From contig NZ_FOUS01000027.1 of assembly GCF_900114915.1 (NCBI RefSeq), forward strand, positions 1-52,764: a DNA stretch of 52,764 bases, in the 5' to 3' direction. The translations under genes were made by a program, and so were the position numbers. This stretch comes from Bradyrhizobium sp. Rc3b. Its GTDB lineage: Bacteria > Pseudomonadota > Alphaproteobacteria > Rhizobiales > Xanthobacteraceae. Under the pieces are notes generated by a model. That model was not told where the DNA came from. It saw nothing but the letters and a program-made list of their open reading frames with translations, and did not search any database. Below, one piece after another: positions 39,383 through 48,844 of the stretch (the stretch's first letter is position 1; each line of letters opens with the position of its first letter).

Positions 39383-40273
39383 ATGAGCGCAGTGTTGATC
39401 AATGGCGTTGTTGTGGCGAGACAGCTTCATGCTGAGTTGCGCGGTGCCGTCGAAATTCTCGTGGAGCGGGGAGCGACCCCTGGTCTTGCCGTTGTGCTTG
39501 TAGGCGATGATCCTGCAAGCTCGGTTTACGTTCGCAACAAGGTGCGCAGGTCGGTCGAAGTGGGATTGCGCTCGTTCCATCACGAGTTGCCAGCCTCAAC
39601 CAGCGAAAGTGATCTTCTGGCATTGATCAAGCGCCTGAACGCCGCCGAAGATGTTGACGGCATTCTGGTTCAACTGCCGTTACCCTCTCACATCAATGCT
39701 CAGAAAGTAACCGCGACGATCGATCCGGCAAAGGACGTGGACGGTTTCCATCCCAATAATGTCGGCAACCTGTCGCTCGGCGCTCCCGCTTTGGTCGCCT
39801 GCACGCCCCTGGGGTGTATGCTTTTGATCAAAAGCGTTCGCAAGAATCTTGTCGGGCTTTCCGCAGTCATCGTCGGCCGATCAAACATAGTCGGGAAGCC
39901 GCTATCACAGCTCCTGTTGCAAGAAAACTGTACGGTTACCATAGCGCACTCAAGGACTGAGGATCTTCCTTCGGTCTGTTGTGGTGCGGACATTCTGGTT
40001 GCCGCGGCTGGACGCGCAGGGTTCATTCGTAGCGATTGGATCAAGCCTGGTGCAATCGTCATCGATGTCGGCATCAATCGCATCGAACGCGATGGTAAGC
40101 AACAATTGGTCGGCGATGTGGATTTCGAGGGTGCGCGCTGCGTCGCCGGTGCGCTGACACCAGTCCCGGGCGGAGTAGGTCCGATGACCATCGCGTGCTT
40201 GCTCAGGAATACGATCGAGGCCGCCTGCCGCCGCCGCGGGATTTCTTCGCCGCTTGCCAATGCCGCGGACTAA
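39383..40273 (+). CDS. folD: Bifunctional methylene-THF dehydrogenase / methenyl-THF cyclohydrolase
   Basis: A 296-residue FolD of normal length that converts 5,10-methylene-THF to 10-formyl-THF via methenyl-THF. Landmarks are VVLVGDDPASSVYVRNK (with the Tyr and Lys of the active site), DGILVQLPLP, the NADP-binding segment VIVGRSNIVGKPLSQLL, and the C-terminal PGGVGPMTIACLLRNT. It begins 25 bases after purU. A dedicated folD next to a demethylase and purU shows that the operon handles its own one-carbon flux; a housekeeping folD presumably exists elsewhere (not visible here). Confidence 0.95.
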   Translation: MSAVLINGVVVARQLHAELRGAVEILVERGATPGLAVVLVGDDPASSVYVRNKVRRSVEVGLRSFHHELPASTSESDLLALIKRLNAAEDVDGILVQLPLPSHINAQKVTATIDPAKDVDGFHPNNVGNLSLGAPALVACTPLGCMLLIKSVRKNLVGLSAVIVGRSNIVGKPLSQLLLQENCTVTIAHSRTEDLPSVCCGADILVAAAGRAGFIRSDWIKPGAIVIDVGINRIERDGKQQLVGDVDFEGARCVAGALTPVPGGVGPMTIACLLRNTIEAACRRRGISSPLANAAD

Positions 40274-40962
40274 TCACCGCAGCGCAGGCTCCCTTCGGGG
40301 GCAAGCGCTTGTCCTTCCAATATTGATCAAACACAACTTCCAACGGGGATCTTGGAGGAGCCGCGGGCCCGACGCTCCGTTGCCGATGCGGCGTTGTTCG
40401 CGCTGCGCGCTCCACTTGTACTAGACTTGGCTAAGGACGTCCATGATGCTCAATGTCTTTCTATCGAAGACGAGGCCGAATGGGCCTGGAAGGCGCAGCA
40501 CTGCGCAGTCGCGTGCCCGAGTTGTGCAGCCGCGAACAGGCTTGGTTGTTATAGCTACAAGACCATAGACCGATCGAAGGAGCTGGAGGTTTGTGTGCTT
40601 CTCGCCGAATTGGTGGCGAGCTTCCTCGGCCGCCTGCACTGTCTCTTGATCTGCCAACAATCGCGCGGCAAGGCCGAAGCGTGAACAAATTCGGTGGAAA
40701 CAATTCAACGACGCAGACTTTTCCAGAGAGTGGTGGCGTCACATCAAAGAATTTCAAGAATTGCTTTCCGGTAGGCTTTCGCTGGATGGGTGGAACGGCA
40801 TTTGCTGAGGCGAATCCCAGGCGCCTTGCCGAATTCACGAAGGCCCAGATGCTGCGTCCTACGATTCGGTGTGTAGATCTTCGCCCTGATTCAGCAGGAG
40901 GGTATCTCGGCCGAACAAGAATTGGTGTCGGGGCAAAGCCAATGCACAGCCATGAAGGTAAC
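40274..40962. other. 689-bp stretch without a recognisable gene
   Basis: Short ORFs occur on both strands; a minus-strand one at 40421-40708 has a helical, Ala/Glu-rich middle (ADQETVQAAEEARHQFG), but I cannot assign it. AAGG near 40955 is the likely ribosome binding site of the next gene. The in-frame extension of that gene to 40591 does not look coding. Confidence 0.4.
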
Positions 40963-41925
40963 ATGTCGATTGAAAGCACCCCCTTTACCATTGTCATCAA
41001 CCACCCTCAGGCCGAAGCTTATGCGCCACTGTTGGGTGAACGTTTTCCGCAAGTCCGTGTCATTGTGGCGCCGGATTCTGACGGGCTAGAGCGATACATA
41101 GGTGAGGCGGACGCGCTGCTTGCTTTTCATTTTCCAGTTGAATTGTTCGATCGGGCAACGAAACTGCGTTGGTTCCAATCCCTTAGTGCAGGTGTTGATT
41201 CAATGTTACCGGTCCGTGACAGGGTGGATGATATAATCGTGACCAATGTTCGTGGTATGCACGGCGGCTTAATCGCCGATTACGTGATGGGCGGCCTGAC
41301 GATGCTGAATTGGGATTTCCGCAAACTTCTGAGCGAGCAGGCGGAGCGCAAATGGAATTTTCGATCCGTGACGCCATTGGCCGACAAAACGCTTGGCGTT
41401 GTCGGGTTGGGTTCGATCGGGGTCTCAATCGCTCGGCGCGCGAAGAGCGCGGGCATGACTGTTTTGGGTGCGAAGCGGGATATTTCAGTCCCGGTCGAAG
41501 GTATAGACCGATTGTTCGGCTCCAATGAGCTCAAGGACTTACTGCCGCTCTGCGATTTCGTGGTTCTGGCCGTGCCGGCTACGCCGGAGACGGTCGGTCT
41601 TATTGGCGTCGACGAGATCGCATGCATGCGACGTGATGCATTCCTAATCAACATCGCCCGGGGCTGCGTCGTCGTGGAGTCCGAATTGATTCGCGCTCTG
41701 CAGGCGGGCAGACTCGCGGGTGCGATGCTCGACGTGTTCGAGCGCGAGCCACTGCCCCAGGACAGCCCGCTATGGGACATGCCGAACGTGATTGTAACGC
41801 CCCATATTTCGGGAATCGTTATGGACTATGTGGAGCGAGCATTTGAAATCGTCGCAGAGAACATCGAACGCTACCTGAAAGGACTGCCGCTGAAGAATTT
41901 GATTGATCTGCGACGCGGCTATTGA
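40963..41925 (+). CDS. D-2-hydroxyacid dehydrogenase
   Basis: A 320-residue NAD(P)-dependent dehydrogenase of the D-isomer family. The NAD-binding motif is in TLGVVGLGSIGVSIARRAK. The catalytic Arg follows LINIARGCVVVESEL, the Glu is in DVFEREPLPQDSPLW, and the His is in VIVTPHISG. Relatives reduce 2-oxoacids such as hydroxypyruvate, glyoxylate or phenylpyruvate. The ATG at 40963 follows AAGG by four bases. A decayed relative at 23600 has a nearly identical C-terminus, so the gene was duplicated or acquired twice. Its role relative to the folate operon upstream is not clear. Confidence 0.9.
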   Translation: MSIESTPFTIVINHPQAEAYAPLLGERFPQVRVIVAPDSDGLERYIGEADALLAFHFPVELFDRATKLRWFQSLSAGVDSMLPVRDRVDDIIVTNVRGMHGGLIADYVMGGLTMLNWDFRKLLSEQAERKWNFRSVTPLADKTLGVVGLGSIGVSIARRAKSAGMTVLGAKRDISVPVEGIDRLFGSNELKDLLPLCDFVVLAVPATPETVGLIGVDEIACMRRDAFLINIARGCVVVESELIRALQAGRLAGAMLDVFEREPLPQDSPLWDMPNVIVTPHISGIVMDYVERAFEIVAENIERYLKGLPLKNLIDLRRGY

Positions 41926-42249
41926 GCGCCTGACGCGAGCACCGCTGAGGATTTGCGACTGCTTGTCGCAAAGGTGACAACTTTGCTGGCTTAGTAAAGC
42001 TAGCACAAGGCCGACTTTCTGGTGGGTGAAACGGGGAACGCCGGAGCGGCAGTGTGATAGTTGAGTTGTAACAGGGCGCCGCTAATTCCAAGCCTGCTCT
42101 TGGCGATTGCATTGACTGGATGGTCGCGCCACAGAGAAAACTAGCCTTGGCGGCCTTAAAATTGAACCGGAGAGTTGGCGACAAGCTCTCACCTTGCAAG
42201 GCACGACGAATACTCGTCGTAGGAATGCCCAACAATCGTCTGTTCGGTT

Positions 42250-42265
42250 TGTCGAGTCCGCGACA
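42250..42265 (+). promoter_or_regulatory. Candidate NifA upstream activator sequence
   Basis: TGT-N10-ACA (TGTCGAGTCCGCGACA) with extra dyad symmetry, TGTCG and CGACA. It lies about 100 bases before a -24/-12-like element at 42354, the spacing usual for NifA sites. A bare TGT-N10-ACA is expected by chance about a dozen times in a window this size, so the pairing is what makes it notable. Confidence 0.4.
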
Positions 42266-42353
42266 AGTACTATCGGCGCCTCGCCTATTGTCGCCCCTCA
42301 TAGAAGCCCTTGAAATTGGTAGGTATAATAGACATCCATTGATCTTAAGCAAT

Positions 42354-42369
42354 TGGCACGAGTCTTGAG
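42354..42369 (+). promoter_or_regulatory. Candidate sigma-54 (-24/-12) promoter
   Basis: TGGCACG-N4-TTGAG against the consensus TGGCACG-N4-TTGCW. The -24 half is perfect; the -12 half has A where the conserved C belongs, which would weaken it. The acetyltransferase start codon is about 110 bases downstream. Confidence 0.4.
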
Positions 42370-42481
42370 AGACTGCCGTCAGAACGCCAAGAAGCTACCA
42401 GCGATATTCACCTGGGGAGCGAGATATCATTCTCCCTCTTTTGGCCAAGGATTGAAACGTTGGTTGATACGGAGACGTAGT

Positions 42482-42979
42482 ATGCCCGCGGCGCTGAAAA
42501 GCTTGTCTCATTTTGATTACGCGGTGGTCGCCCATTTAAAGGTAGAGCCCGAGCAACAAGACTTTGTAGATTCGTTGGACTTAGTTTTTTCCGAGCTTCA
42601 AAATAGCCCGCGGCCCGACCTTGAGCACGCCTTCTCGATCGTCGCCAGCAATGAGATCGTCGGCTTTTTTGTTCTCCGGGAAGGGACGGCGTTGCCTGAA
42701 TGGGCTCCTCCAAAGGTCATGACCTTGCACAGCCTTTGCGTGGATCGAGCATACCAGGGCAATGGATACGGCGGGGCCGCGATTGAGCTCGCCGCTCGAT
42801 GGGTCTCTACAAACCGCCCATGGATTAACAGTCTCATGCTTGGCGTCAATGTACGCAATGTGACAGCTAGAGCTGTTTATTTGAAGTCTGGGTTGCGGGA
42901 TACGGGCGCCACTCACTACGGCCCAAGCGGCACTCAAAACATTCTTGAATATAAGATCAATTTCGGAGGATGCGTGTGA
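42482..42979 (+). CDS. GNAT-family N-acetyltransferase
   Basis: A 165-residue acetyl-CoA-dependent acetyltransferase. Motif A is clear: MTLHSLCVDRAYQGNGYGGAAIELAARW, here given as MTLHSLCVDRAYQGNGYGG then AAIELAARW, with the Q-x-x-G-x-G acetyl-CoA loop. A C-terminal NVTARAVYLKSGLRDTG segment matches motif B. GGAG precedes the ATG at 42482. The acceptor cannot be read from sequence; amines, amino acids or antibiotics are possible. A possible NifA/sigma-54 promoter lies upstream and a cysteine-synthase-like gene follows after 280 bases, so an amino-acid-related acceptor is plausible. Confidence 0.85.
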   Translation: MPAALKSLSHFDYAVVAHLKVEPEQQDFVDSLDLVFSELQNSPRPDLEHAFSIVASNEIVGFFVLREGTALPEWAPPKVMTLHSLCVDRAYQGNGYGGAAIELAARWVSTNRPWINSLMLGVNVRNVTARAVYLKSGLRDTGATHYGPSGTQNILEYKINFGGCV

Positions 42980-43259
42980 CTTGTGTTCCATTTGACCTTG
43001 CGGTGGCCGGGCATTCGCCGCACCCACATCTGAGCCTACGTTGCTGTCGCGACTGCCGGTCATTGCCTCCTTGAATGAGGACGTTCTCTGCAGCAGATTG
43101 CGGATCTTCGCCCGCGACGCAAGCTACTGAGTAGAACGCGCCAATTGCGGTGGCGGTTGGGTCATCTCGAAACGAAATCCACCGGTTAGCCCCCCGCCCG
43201 CGTTGCCGTGCAGCCGCACAAGGGACGCCCACTCACCAAAGAAACAGGAGAGGCATGCT

Positions 43260-44276
43260 ATGCTGCACAAGACCATAACCGAATTGATCGGGCAGACGCC
43301 GGTAATGTCGATTGACATTCCCAACCGGGACACCAGATTGATGCTAAAGATGGAAAAAAATAATCCCGGCGGCTCGATGAAGGACCGCATGGCGCGAAGC
43401 ATGGTCCTGGCTGCGCTGAAGGATGGGCGCGTTGCTCCAGGCGGTACGATCGTTGAATCCTCTTCTGGCAATACGGGTATCGGCTTGGCTCTCTCAGCGT
43501 TGGACTTTGGCCTGCACTTTATCGCCGTCGTCGACCACCATGCGGCACCCGACAAAGTCCGGATGATGGAGGCGCTCGGCGCCGAGATCCGGTATGTTGA
43601 AGGCGAGTTTGCGGAAAACGAAGTGGCCGTTGTCGAGAGGGAGCGCCTAGCGGCACAGCTCGCCGCAGATCTTAGCGGCGCGCTATTCATGAACCAATCT
43701 GACAATCCCGCAAATCCGGAAGGCTATGCCGCTCTCGTCGACGAACTGATCTCGCAACTTCCCAGTGGCATTGACGCCTTTGTCGGATGCGTTGGCACCG
43801 GCGGCTCCATGACCGGTATTGCGCAACGGCTAAAGCGTCATAAGGCGACGGTGCGCACGATTGGCGTGGAGCCGGCTGGATCCATCATATTCGGAAAACC
43901 TGCGCATCCCTATTACCAATCGGGCACTGGCATGCCGGCGGGTGATGCGGTCGGCAAAGTCCTGGACTATGGATGCATCGATGAGGGCGTACAGGCGACC
44001 GATACTCAAGCTTTCGAGACCGCGCGTTACATCGCCAGGCGCAAAGGACTTCTAGTCGGTGGGTCTTCAGGCGGAGCTATCTACAAAGCCTTGGAATTCA
44101 TTGCGGCAGGCAAGCTCACCGGTACGGTCGTAACACTGGTCGCTGATGGGGGCGAGAAATATCTGAGCACGATTTTCGACGACGACTGGATGGCTAAGCG
44201 CAGCTTGCTCGATCCAACGATCGCCGCCCAGTTGGACAAGTGGCTCTTCGCAAAGGGAGGACGCAACCTAAGTTGA
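43260..44276 (+). CDS. Cysteine synthase-like PLP enzyme (CysK/CysM/SbnA type)
   Basis: A 338-residue fold-type II PLP enzyme. Lys41 in NPGGSMKDR is the PLP lysine; SSSGNTGIG binds the substrate carboxylate, CVGTGGSMTGIA binds the PLP phosphate, and GGSSGGAI lies near the pyridine ring. CAGGAGAGG precedes the ATG at 43260. Ordinary members make cysteine from O-acetyl- or O-phosphoserine plus sulfide; others make cystathionine or 2,3-diaminopropionate, as SbnA does in its first step. No serine acetyltransferase (SAT) is adjacent, though a GNAT enzyme is. Relatives cannot be separated by eye, so the product is left open. Confidence 0.9.
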   Translation: MLHKTITELIGQTPVMSIDIPNRDTRLMLKMEKNNPGGSMKDRMARSMVLAALKDGRVAPGGTIVESSSGNTGIGLALSALDFGLHFIAVVDHHAAPDKVRMMEALGAEIRYVEGEFAENEVAVVERERLAAQLAADLSGALFMNQSDNPANPEGYAALVDELISQLPSGIDAFVGCVGTGGSMTGIAQRLKRHKATVRTIGVEPAGSIIFGKPAHPYYQSGTGMPAGDAVGKVLDYGCIDEGVQATDTQAFETARYIARRKGLLVGGSSGGAIYKALEFIAAGKLTGTVVTLVADGGEKYLSTIFDDDWMAKRSLLDPTIAAQLDKWLFAKGGRNLS

Positions 44277-44397
44277 CGATAGTGCCGCCGCCCGGAAACC
44301 CAGCATCGGGAGGTACCTTGCATCGACCTTAGCGAACGGCTGGTCGAAGCGGCGGCAGCAAACTGCGGCGTTGCGGTTTTTCCCTGTGGCCCGACAT

Positions 44398-44800
44398 TCA
44401 ACGGGCGACCGGCGCTTCACAGAAATTGGAACCATGGCCAAGTCTCATAGAGGGCCGATAATTCACGTGAACCTGGCGCCGCCGACTTCGCGCAAGGAAC
44501 TTGCTGACCCGGCTTTGTGGACCAGTGATGGAAGCGGAGCCGATCAAAGAAGACGCACCGTCCGGGAAAGTGATCATTGTGGAATTGACACCGATCTGTA
44601 AATCAGACCCGGTCGAAATATCGCGGTCCCGCGCGAACTGCGCCACAGGATGCCGTCGCCACCTGTGCAATGATCCGACATCGTTCATCCTCGCTCCATC
44701 GCCGACGGCGTTCCGGCGGCGTCGGCAAAGAAGCAGCTTCAGGATCAAGCGGTTCGGGCGTTCGACGCGGGCGCTGGCGGGGGATGGCGAGGCGGCCCAC
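44398..44800 (-). pseudogene. IS66-family TnpA (orfA) remnant
   Basis: On the minus strand ERRRRWSEDERCRIIAQ is followed, after a frame change, by AQFARDRDISTGSDLQ, the helix-turn-helix region of IS66 OrfA. Further down (STMITFPDGASSLIGS) is a trace of its C-terminal domain. At least one frameshift. Confidence 0.65.
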
Positions 44801-45002
44801 GAATTTGGTTCACATGCACCTGGTAGGCTGCGCTAGATCCTTCAGCGTTAACTTTTTCTCGCAGCGCCTCCAAGGTGATTGTTCCTGTTGAACTCCAAGG
44901 TGCACGGGTGGAGGTACGCGGGACGCCTGGCATCGGTGCTAAGTGGTGTGTTCATGGCACTGCGATGGACACGTTCATTCATGCTGACGGACCCCTGGTC
45001 TC

Positions 45003-45325
45003 ATGATTTACGTTGCAACCCGAACTGTAGACTTCCGAAAGCGAGCGGACGGCTTGGCGCTATCAGCGAAGGAGAGGCTGGGCCACGACCCGATGAAGGG
45101 CATGGCAGTGGTGTTCCGTGCGAAGCGCCTGGATCGGGCGAAGATTGTCGTCTGGGATGGAAGCGGCTTTGTTCTGTATCGGAAACGGCTCAAAGGCAGC
45201 GCCTTCAATGGCCTCCTGTTGTTGAGGGCCTGATGGCGCTGCTATCCGGACTTCTGGCCGGCATTGACTGGACACGCATGCATGCGCCTCGAATCCCGCA
45301 GCCGAAGCACTTGCGTAAGGAATAA
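45003..45325 (+). pseudogene. IS66 TnpB (orfB), frameshifted
   Basis: MIYVATRTVDFRKRADGLA, LGHDPMKGMAVVFRAKR and KIVVWDGSGFVLYRKRL are standard IS66 TnpB. Near 45210 the frame shifts and the C-terminus continues in another frame (LLAGIDWTRMHAPR) to 45325. It is opposite in orientation to the TnpA remnant, so these are pieces of two elements or one was inverted. Confidence 0.85.
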
Positions 45326-45368
45326 TATGTCCGCTGCATTGGGCGCGGAGCACAGCAGACTCGGGCCA

Positions 45369-45530
45369 ATGAGTGATTTGCCCGATAAGCTGCCAGCGAT
45401 CCCGCCGAGTTGCTCGCCTTTGCTGCAGCTCTGCTGGAGCGCTGTGCCATGCTCGAGCGGTTGCTCAAGCTTGCGAAAGCTGTGCAGTTCGGTCGGTCCT
45501 CGGAAAAGCTGGGCGCGGATCAGCCGCCCG
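45369..45530 (+). pseudogene. IS66 TnpC N-terminal fragment
   Basis: The ATG at 45369 reads MSDLPDKLPAIP; after a frame change it continues AELLAFAAALLERCAMLERL and LAKAVQFGRSSEKLGADQ, the leucine-zipper-like N-terminus of TnpC. The rest of the gene is absent. It belongs with the TnpB just upstream. Confidence 0.75.
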
Positions 45531-46135
45531 TGTGGCGCTGGCGTCACAATGTCTCGACCCTGTTGGCAGGGGAGGTTGGCCTTGGCGATGAAAGGACCTT
45601 GATGAGGATCGCGCAGGCGCTTCACATCTTCTGCGCGGAACCGCTTGACCCATTTGGCGTCGGCCTGTCTCAGCCCGCTCTCGACCACGCCTCGCCCTAG
45701 CCTGTCGACCTTTTTGGGCGTCAAAAGGCGCATCCTTATGGACGCGCATCTGGTCTCTCGTGGAACGTTGAAGCCTCGCAACCTCAGCTTCTTCGGTTCA
45801 GACCAGATGGACAACCTTCTGAGAAACCAAAGAGACAGTCGAAGCTGTTCATAGAGCCGAGCACTATCTGAGACAAGGCCACCGCGCTCACGACGCGATG
45901 ATCCGGGGTCCTGCGGACAGTTTGCGACTTGTGACAATCGGGTCGCGCTAGCGCCGGTCGAATGGGCGTGCCGCATCGGGATGCACCGCTTTGGCTACCC
46001 CAAAAAGGGACCTGTGGCTCTAGTAGCCAGTTATTCCGATGTTCCTCACCAGAGTAGGTAGTGTCTCGAATTTTGTAGATTGTCTACGTTTTGAACGGCT
46101 AGCCCGGCACGAACGTACGCGGTTATTACAAGGCT
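45531..46135. other. Stretch without a recognisable gene
   Basis: A long minus-strand ORF crosses it (to 45976), but its protein is Arg-rich, overlaps the TnpB/TnpC remnants, and I cannot match it to a family. The last 80 bases probably hold the promoter of the ORF at 46136 and contain the inverted repeat at 46075. Confidence 0.4.
46075..46087. promoter_or_regulatory. Inverted repeat upstream of the ORF at 46136
   Basis: GTAGA-TTG-TCTAC, a perfect 5-bp dyad 48 bases before the start codon. Possibly an operator; no cognate regulator is identifiable here. Confidence 0.3.
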
Positions 46136-46876
46136 GTGAGGTGTACCATGCAAAGCGCGATCACTCCGATAGACGTCTCACAATTTCTTCATCTTTATGA
46201 TAGGCCCGCTTCCGAAAAGAGCATCAAACTCTCGATAGGATTTAACTTCCATGAGTACGTCGCGATCACACGTACTCTCCCAACCAAAGGGCCGACATAT
46301 CCAATTTTCCGACCTGATCGCTCACCGATCAGATTGGGCGAGGGATATTGGATCATCGGCGTGGACGACAATAACATGGTTGCGCTTGTAGAGGCTGCTC
46401 GACTTTATGATCTCTCGCAAAGCAACTTAGCAGAACATCTCGAATCGCTAAAGTTCTTTTACGCTGACCCGGCTAGACACGCACATCCGAGCGACCGTTG
46501 TATTTGCAGAGCACCCACCGCGAAGAAGATTACCGGGAAAGTCGTTTTCCACGGCGATATTTGGGTTCGCAAAGACTTTCGGGGACAAGGTCTTCCAAAG
46601 ATTATGGGAAGAATAGCGCGCTGCGTGTCTTTTGCTCTGTGGGCTCCCGATTTTTCAGTTGGTTTGGCAGGGAGGTGGTCAGTCGATAAAGGCGTATACG
46701 ATCCTCAGCATTGTGAGCCCGGAGGATCGATATTGCGTTTGCAGGAGGACAACCTTGTGGATGACGACTGGCTGTTGTGGCGGACAGGTGAGGAGTTGAA
46801 AACCCTCGTTCATCGCGACCGAGGCGAGCTGAGTGTTGTAGCAGGCTTGTTGCCCCCACATTCGAGCGGTACTTAG
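46136..46876 (+). CDS. Protein of unknown function with a possible acetyltransferase-like segment
   Basis: A 246-residue ORF of ordinary composition, intact amid mobile-element debris. Its middle reads GEGYWIIGVDDNNMVALVEAARLYD, here split as GEGYWIIGVDDNN then MVALVEAARLYD. The part after residue 135 (VVFHGDIWVRKDFRGQGLPK) has an R-G-Q-G-L loop like the acetyl-CoA site of GNAT enzymes, but I see no other GNAT landmark. There is no signal peptide or membrane span. The second Met (46148) is an equally good start. I do not recognise the family; the upstream dyad and gene integrity suggest it is expressed. Confidence 0.6.
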   Translation: MRCTMQSAITPIDVSQFLHLYDRPASEKSIKLSIGFNFHEYVAITRTLPTKGPTYPIFRPDRSPIRLGEGYWIIGVDDNNMVALVEAARLYDLSQSNLAEHLESLKFFYADPARHAHPSDRCICRAPTAKKITGKVVFHGDIWVRKDFRGQGLPKIMGRIARCVSFALWAPDFSVGLAGRWSVDKGVYDPQHCEPGGSILRLQEDNLVDDDWLLWRTGEELKTLVHRDRGELSVVAGLLPPHSSGT

Positions 46877-46971
46877 GTGGGTCAGGACGCTGGCCAAGAT
46901 GCACGTGCAAGGCGGTGACCTCCCACAGATGAGCGAGACAGTGAGCTGCTGCCCGTTCGATGGACACCCGG

Positions 46972-47950
46972 TTAAGCTAACCCCAGCTTGCGCTCGAACT
47001 CAACCAGGCCGAGATAGCCGATCGTCGGATGCCTGCGGGTCGTGTTGTAAAATCTCTCGATGCAGTCGAAACATCGGCTGTCGCCTCGTCTCTTCCTGTA
47101 GGTTTTGCTCTCCGTCCGTTCGGTCTTGGGCGACGAGAAGAAGCTCTCCATCGCCGCATTGTCCAGACGCTGCCGGAACGGCTCATGCAAACGATGCCGT
47201 GGTCGGCCATTAGGGGCTGGAACTGCTCGCTTGTGTACAGGCTGCCCTGGTCCGAGTGGTGCAACGGCGCATCCGGCTTACCCCGCCGCCAGACTGCCAC
47301 TACAAGTGCGTTTGTTACGAGGTGTGCCGTCATGGCGGCGCTCATCAACCAGCCCACCACCCAGCGTGAGAACAGGTCGATTACCGCTGCGACATAGAGC
47401 CAGCCCTCGGGCGTCCAAAGATACGTAAAGTCGGCGATTCACTTCTGGTTTGGCCGCTCTGCGAGCGAACTGCCGGTCAAGGAGGTTCGTCGCCACGGCC
47501 GCTGTTGTTCGGCAAGCGCCGGCGTCGCGGCCGCGCCCGCAAAGCGTTGCAGCAGCCGTTCGATTTGATGGAGGCCACAGTCCGCCCCATCGGCGAGCAG
47601 ATCACACCAATCTCGGCGCGCACCATAGGTGCGATCACTCCCCATGAAGCTGGCTTTGACCTTGCCGCCGAGCTCTTCGTCGCTGCGGGATCTGGCGCTG
47701 GGCGAGCCGTTCAGCCAGGCATGGAAGCCCGAATCGCATAGCCATGCCACCGGCCAGATCGCCCGGTGCTTCGCGATGAAGACGAACTTCATGTCGCTTC
47801 CTTCGCGAAGACACTGCGGCCTTTTTAGATATCTGGCTCGGCCTTTAATGGCGACCTCACGGCGCAACCGCTCGATCTCCTGCTGCTCCGGCTACATCTG
47901 CCCCGTGGCCGGGAATCTCGGTGTCCGGCAGCAGCTCACCGGAAGGCTCT
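46972..47950 (-). pseudogene. IS3-family transposase (orfB, with the tail of orfA), inactive
   Basis: The minus strand gives EQQEIERLRREVA (end of OrfA), then MKFVFIAKHRAIWPVAWLC, the helix-turn-helix/DDE protein, PNQK followed by a stop where Trp is expected, IADFTYVWTPEGWLYVAAVI, HHSDQGSLYTSEQFQ, and DNAAMESFFSSPKTERTESK with the C-terminal FYNTTRRHPTIGYL. A TGA near 47440 and frame changes near 47170 and 47500 disable it. Confidence 0.85.
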
Positions 47951-48369
47951 CTGCGCTATGCGGCGCGCCGATGGAGCTGACGCTCTACCTTGACGACGGG
48001 CACACGGACGTAGTCGAGCCTGGGAGGCGGGAAATCAAGCTCGAGACCAAGAGCTCCCCTTCTGCGGTGGTTGCGACGAGGACGCCGAGAATTGGACGTA
48101 GTCGGCTTTGCTGATTAACACGTGAAATCTCAATGGCGTTGATGCCGAGGCGCCGACTTGCTGACGTCCTCGCGAAGCTCCTCGATGGTTGGTGTCAGGC
48201 ACCATTAGATGACCTGCTCCCTTCGGCGCGACTTACACGATATTTACCCGCAGGTCGACGCTGGACATGAGTCTCAACCGACCGCTCGGCAGGGGCCCCT
48301 CCGGGCGCAGAGGGGTTCCATCTAACGTCACCGGTCGGTGCTCCAGGCCGCCGCCATTACATTCTCCAG
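47951..48369. other. Gene-free stretch between IS remnants
   Basis: Nothing recognisable on either strand; probably mobile-element debris. Confidence 0.45.
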
Positions 48370-48830
48370 AGAATGGAAGCCGGCGGCGATATCACTCGGT
48401 CAAGATAAACATGACGCGCGAATAAATACGCCGCCAAGCTATCCTTCGCGCCGCTCGAGCGCGCCGTAGACTTGCGACTCGTGGAGAGGCCGCTCATGCC
48501 CATCGCCTGCACCAGGTCATCGACCGAGTGGGTCGAGACCCCCTGCACATGGGCTTCCTGCACCACGGCCATGAGCGGCCTGCACGGGCAGCTAGCCCAC
48601 TATTCAAGCCTGATCGCGAACGCCAGCGGCGGACCCCCGGGCACCGCCGGACGCGCGCCCCAGAAGCGCCGCCGTAGCGCGGCGGAGGCTTCTCGCCATA
48701 GGCCACCCCGGTCTGGCTTTCGACTTCCAGCTCCATCAGGCGCTGGGCCGCACAACCGATCATCTCGCGCCACGCCGCTCAGGCTCTGCGGATCGAGACC
48801 TGCCATTCGTTGCGGACTTTGCACCGGTCA
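48370..48830 (-). pseudogene. IS256-family transposase N-terminal remnant
   Basis: In two frames the minus strand encodes MIGCAAQRLMELEVESQTGV with AYGEKPPPRYGG, then VQEAHVQGVSTHSVDDLVQA with MGMSGLS, typical of IS256-type (mutator) transposases. The catalytic part is missing. Confidence 0.8.
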
Positions 48831-48844
48831 GGCCTCATAGCTTT

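Noticed and set aside
40320..40365. Possible nod box around TTGATCAAACACAAC
   Set aside because: Only the ATCAAACA core resembles a nod box; the remaining blocks and spacing do not match and the next gene is 600 bases away.
45242..45976. 244-codon minus-strand ORF
   Set aside because: It overlaps recognisable IS66 TnpB and TnpC remnants on the other strand, is Arg-rich, and matches no family I know.
46092..46108. Possible sigma-54 promoter GGCACGAACGTACGC
   Set aside because: The GC of the -12 element is one base off the required spacing and the TTG is absent.
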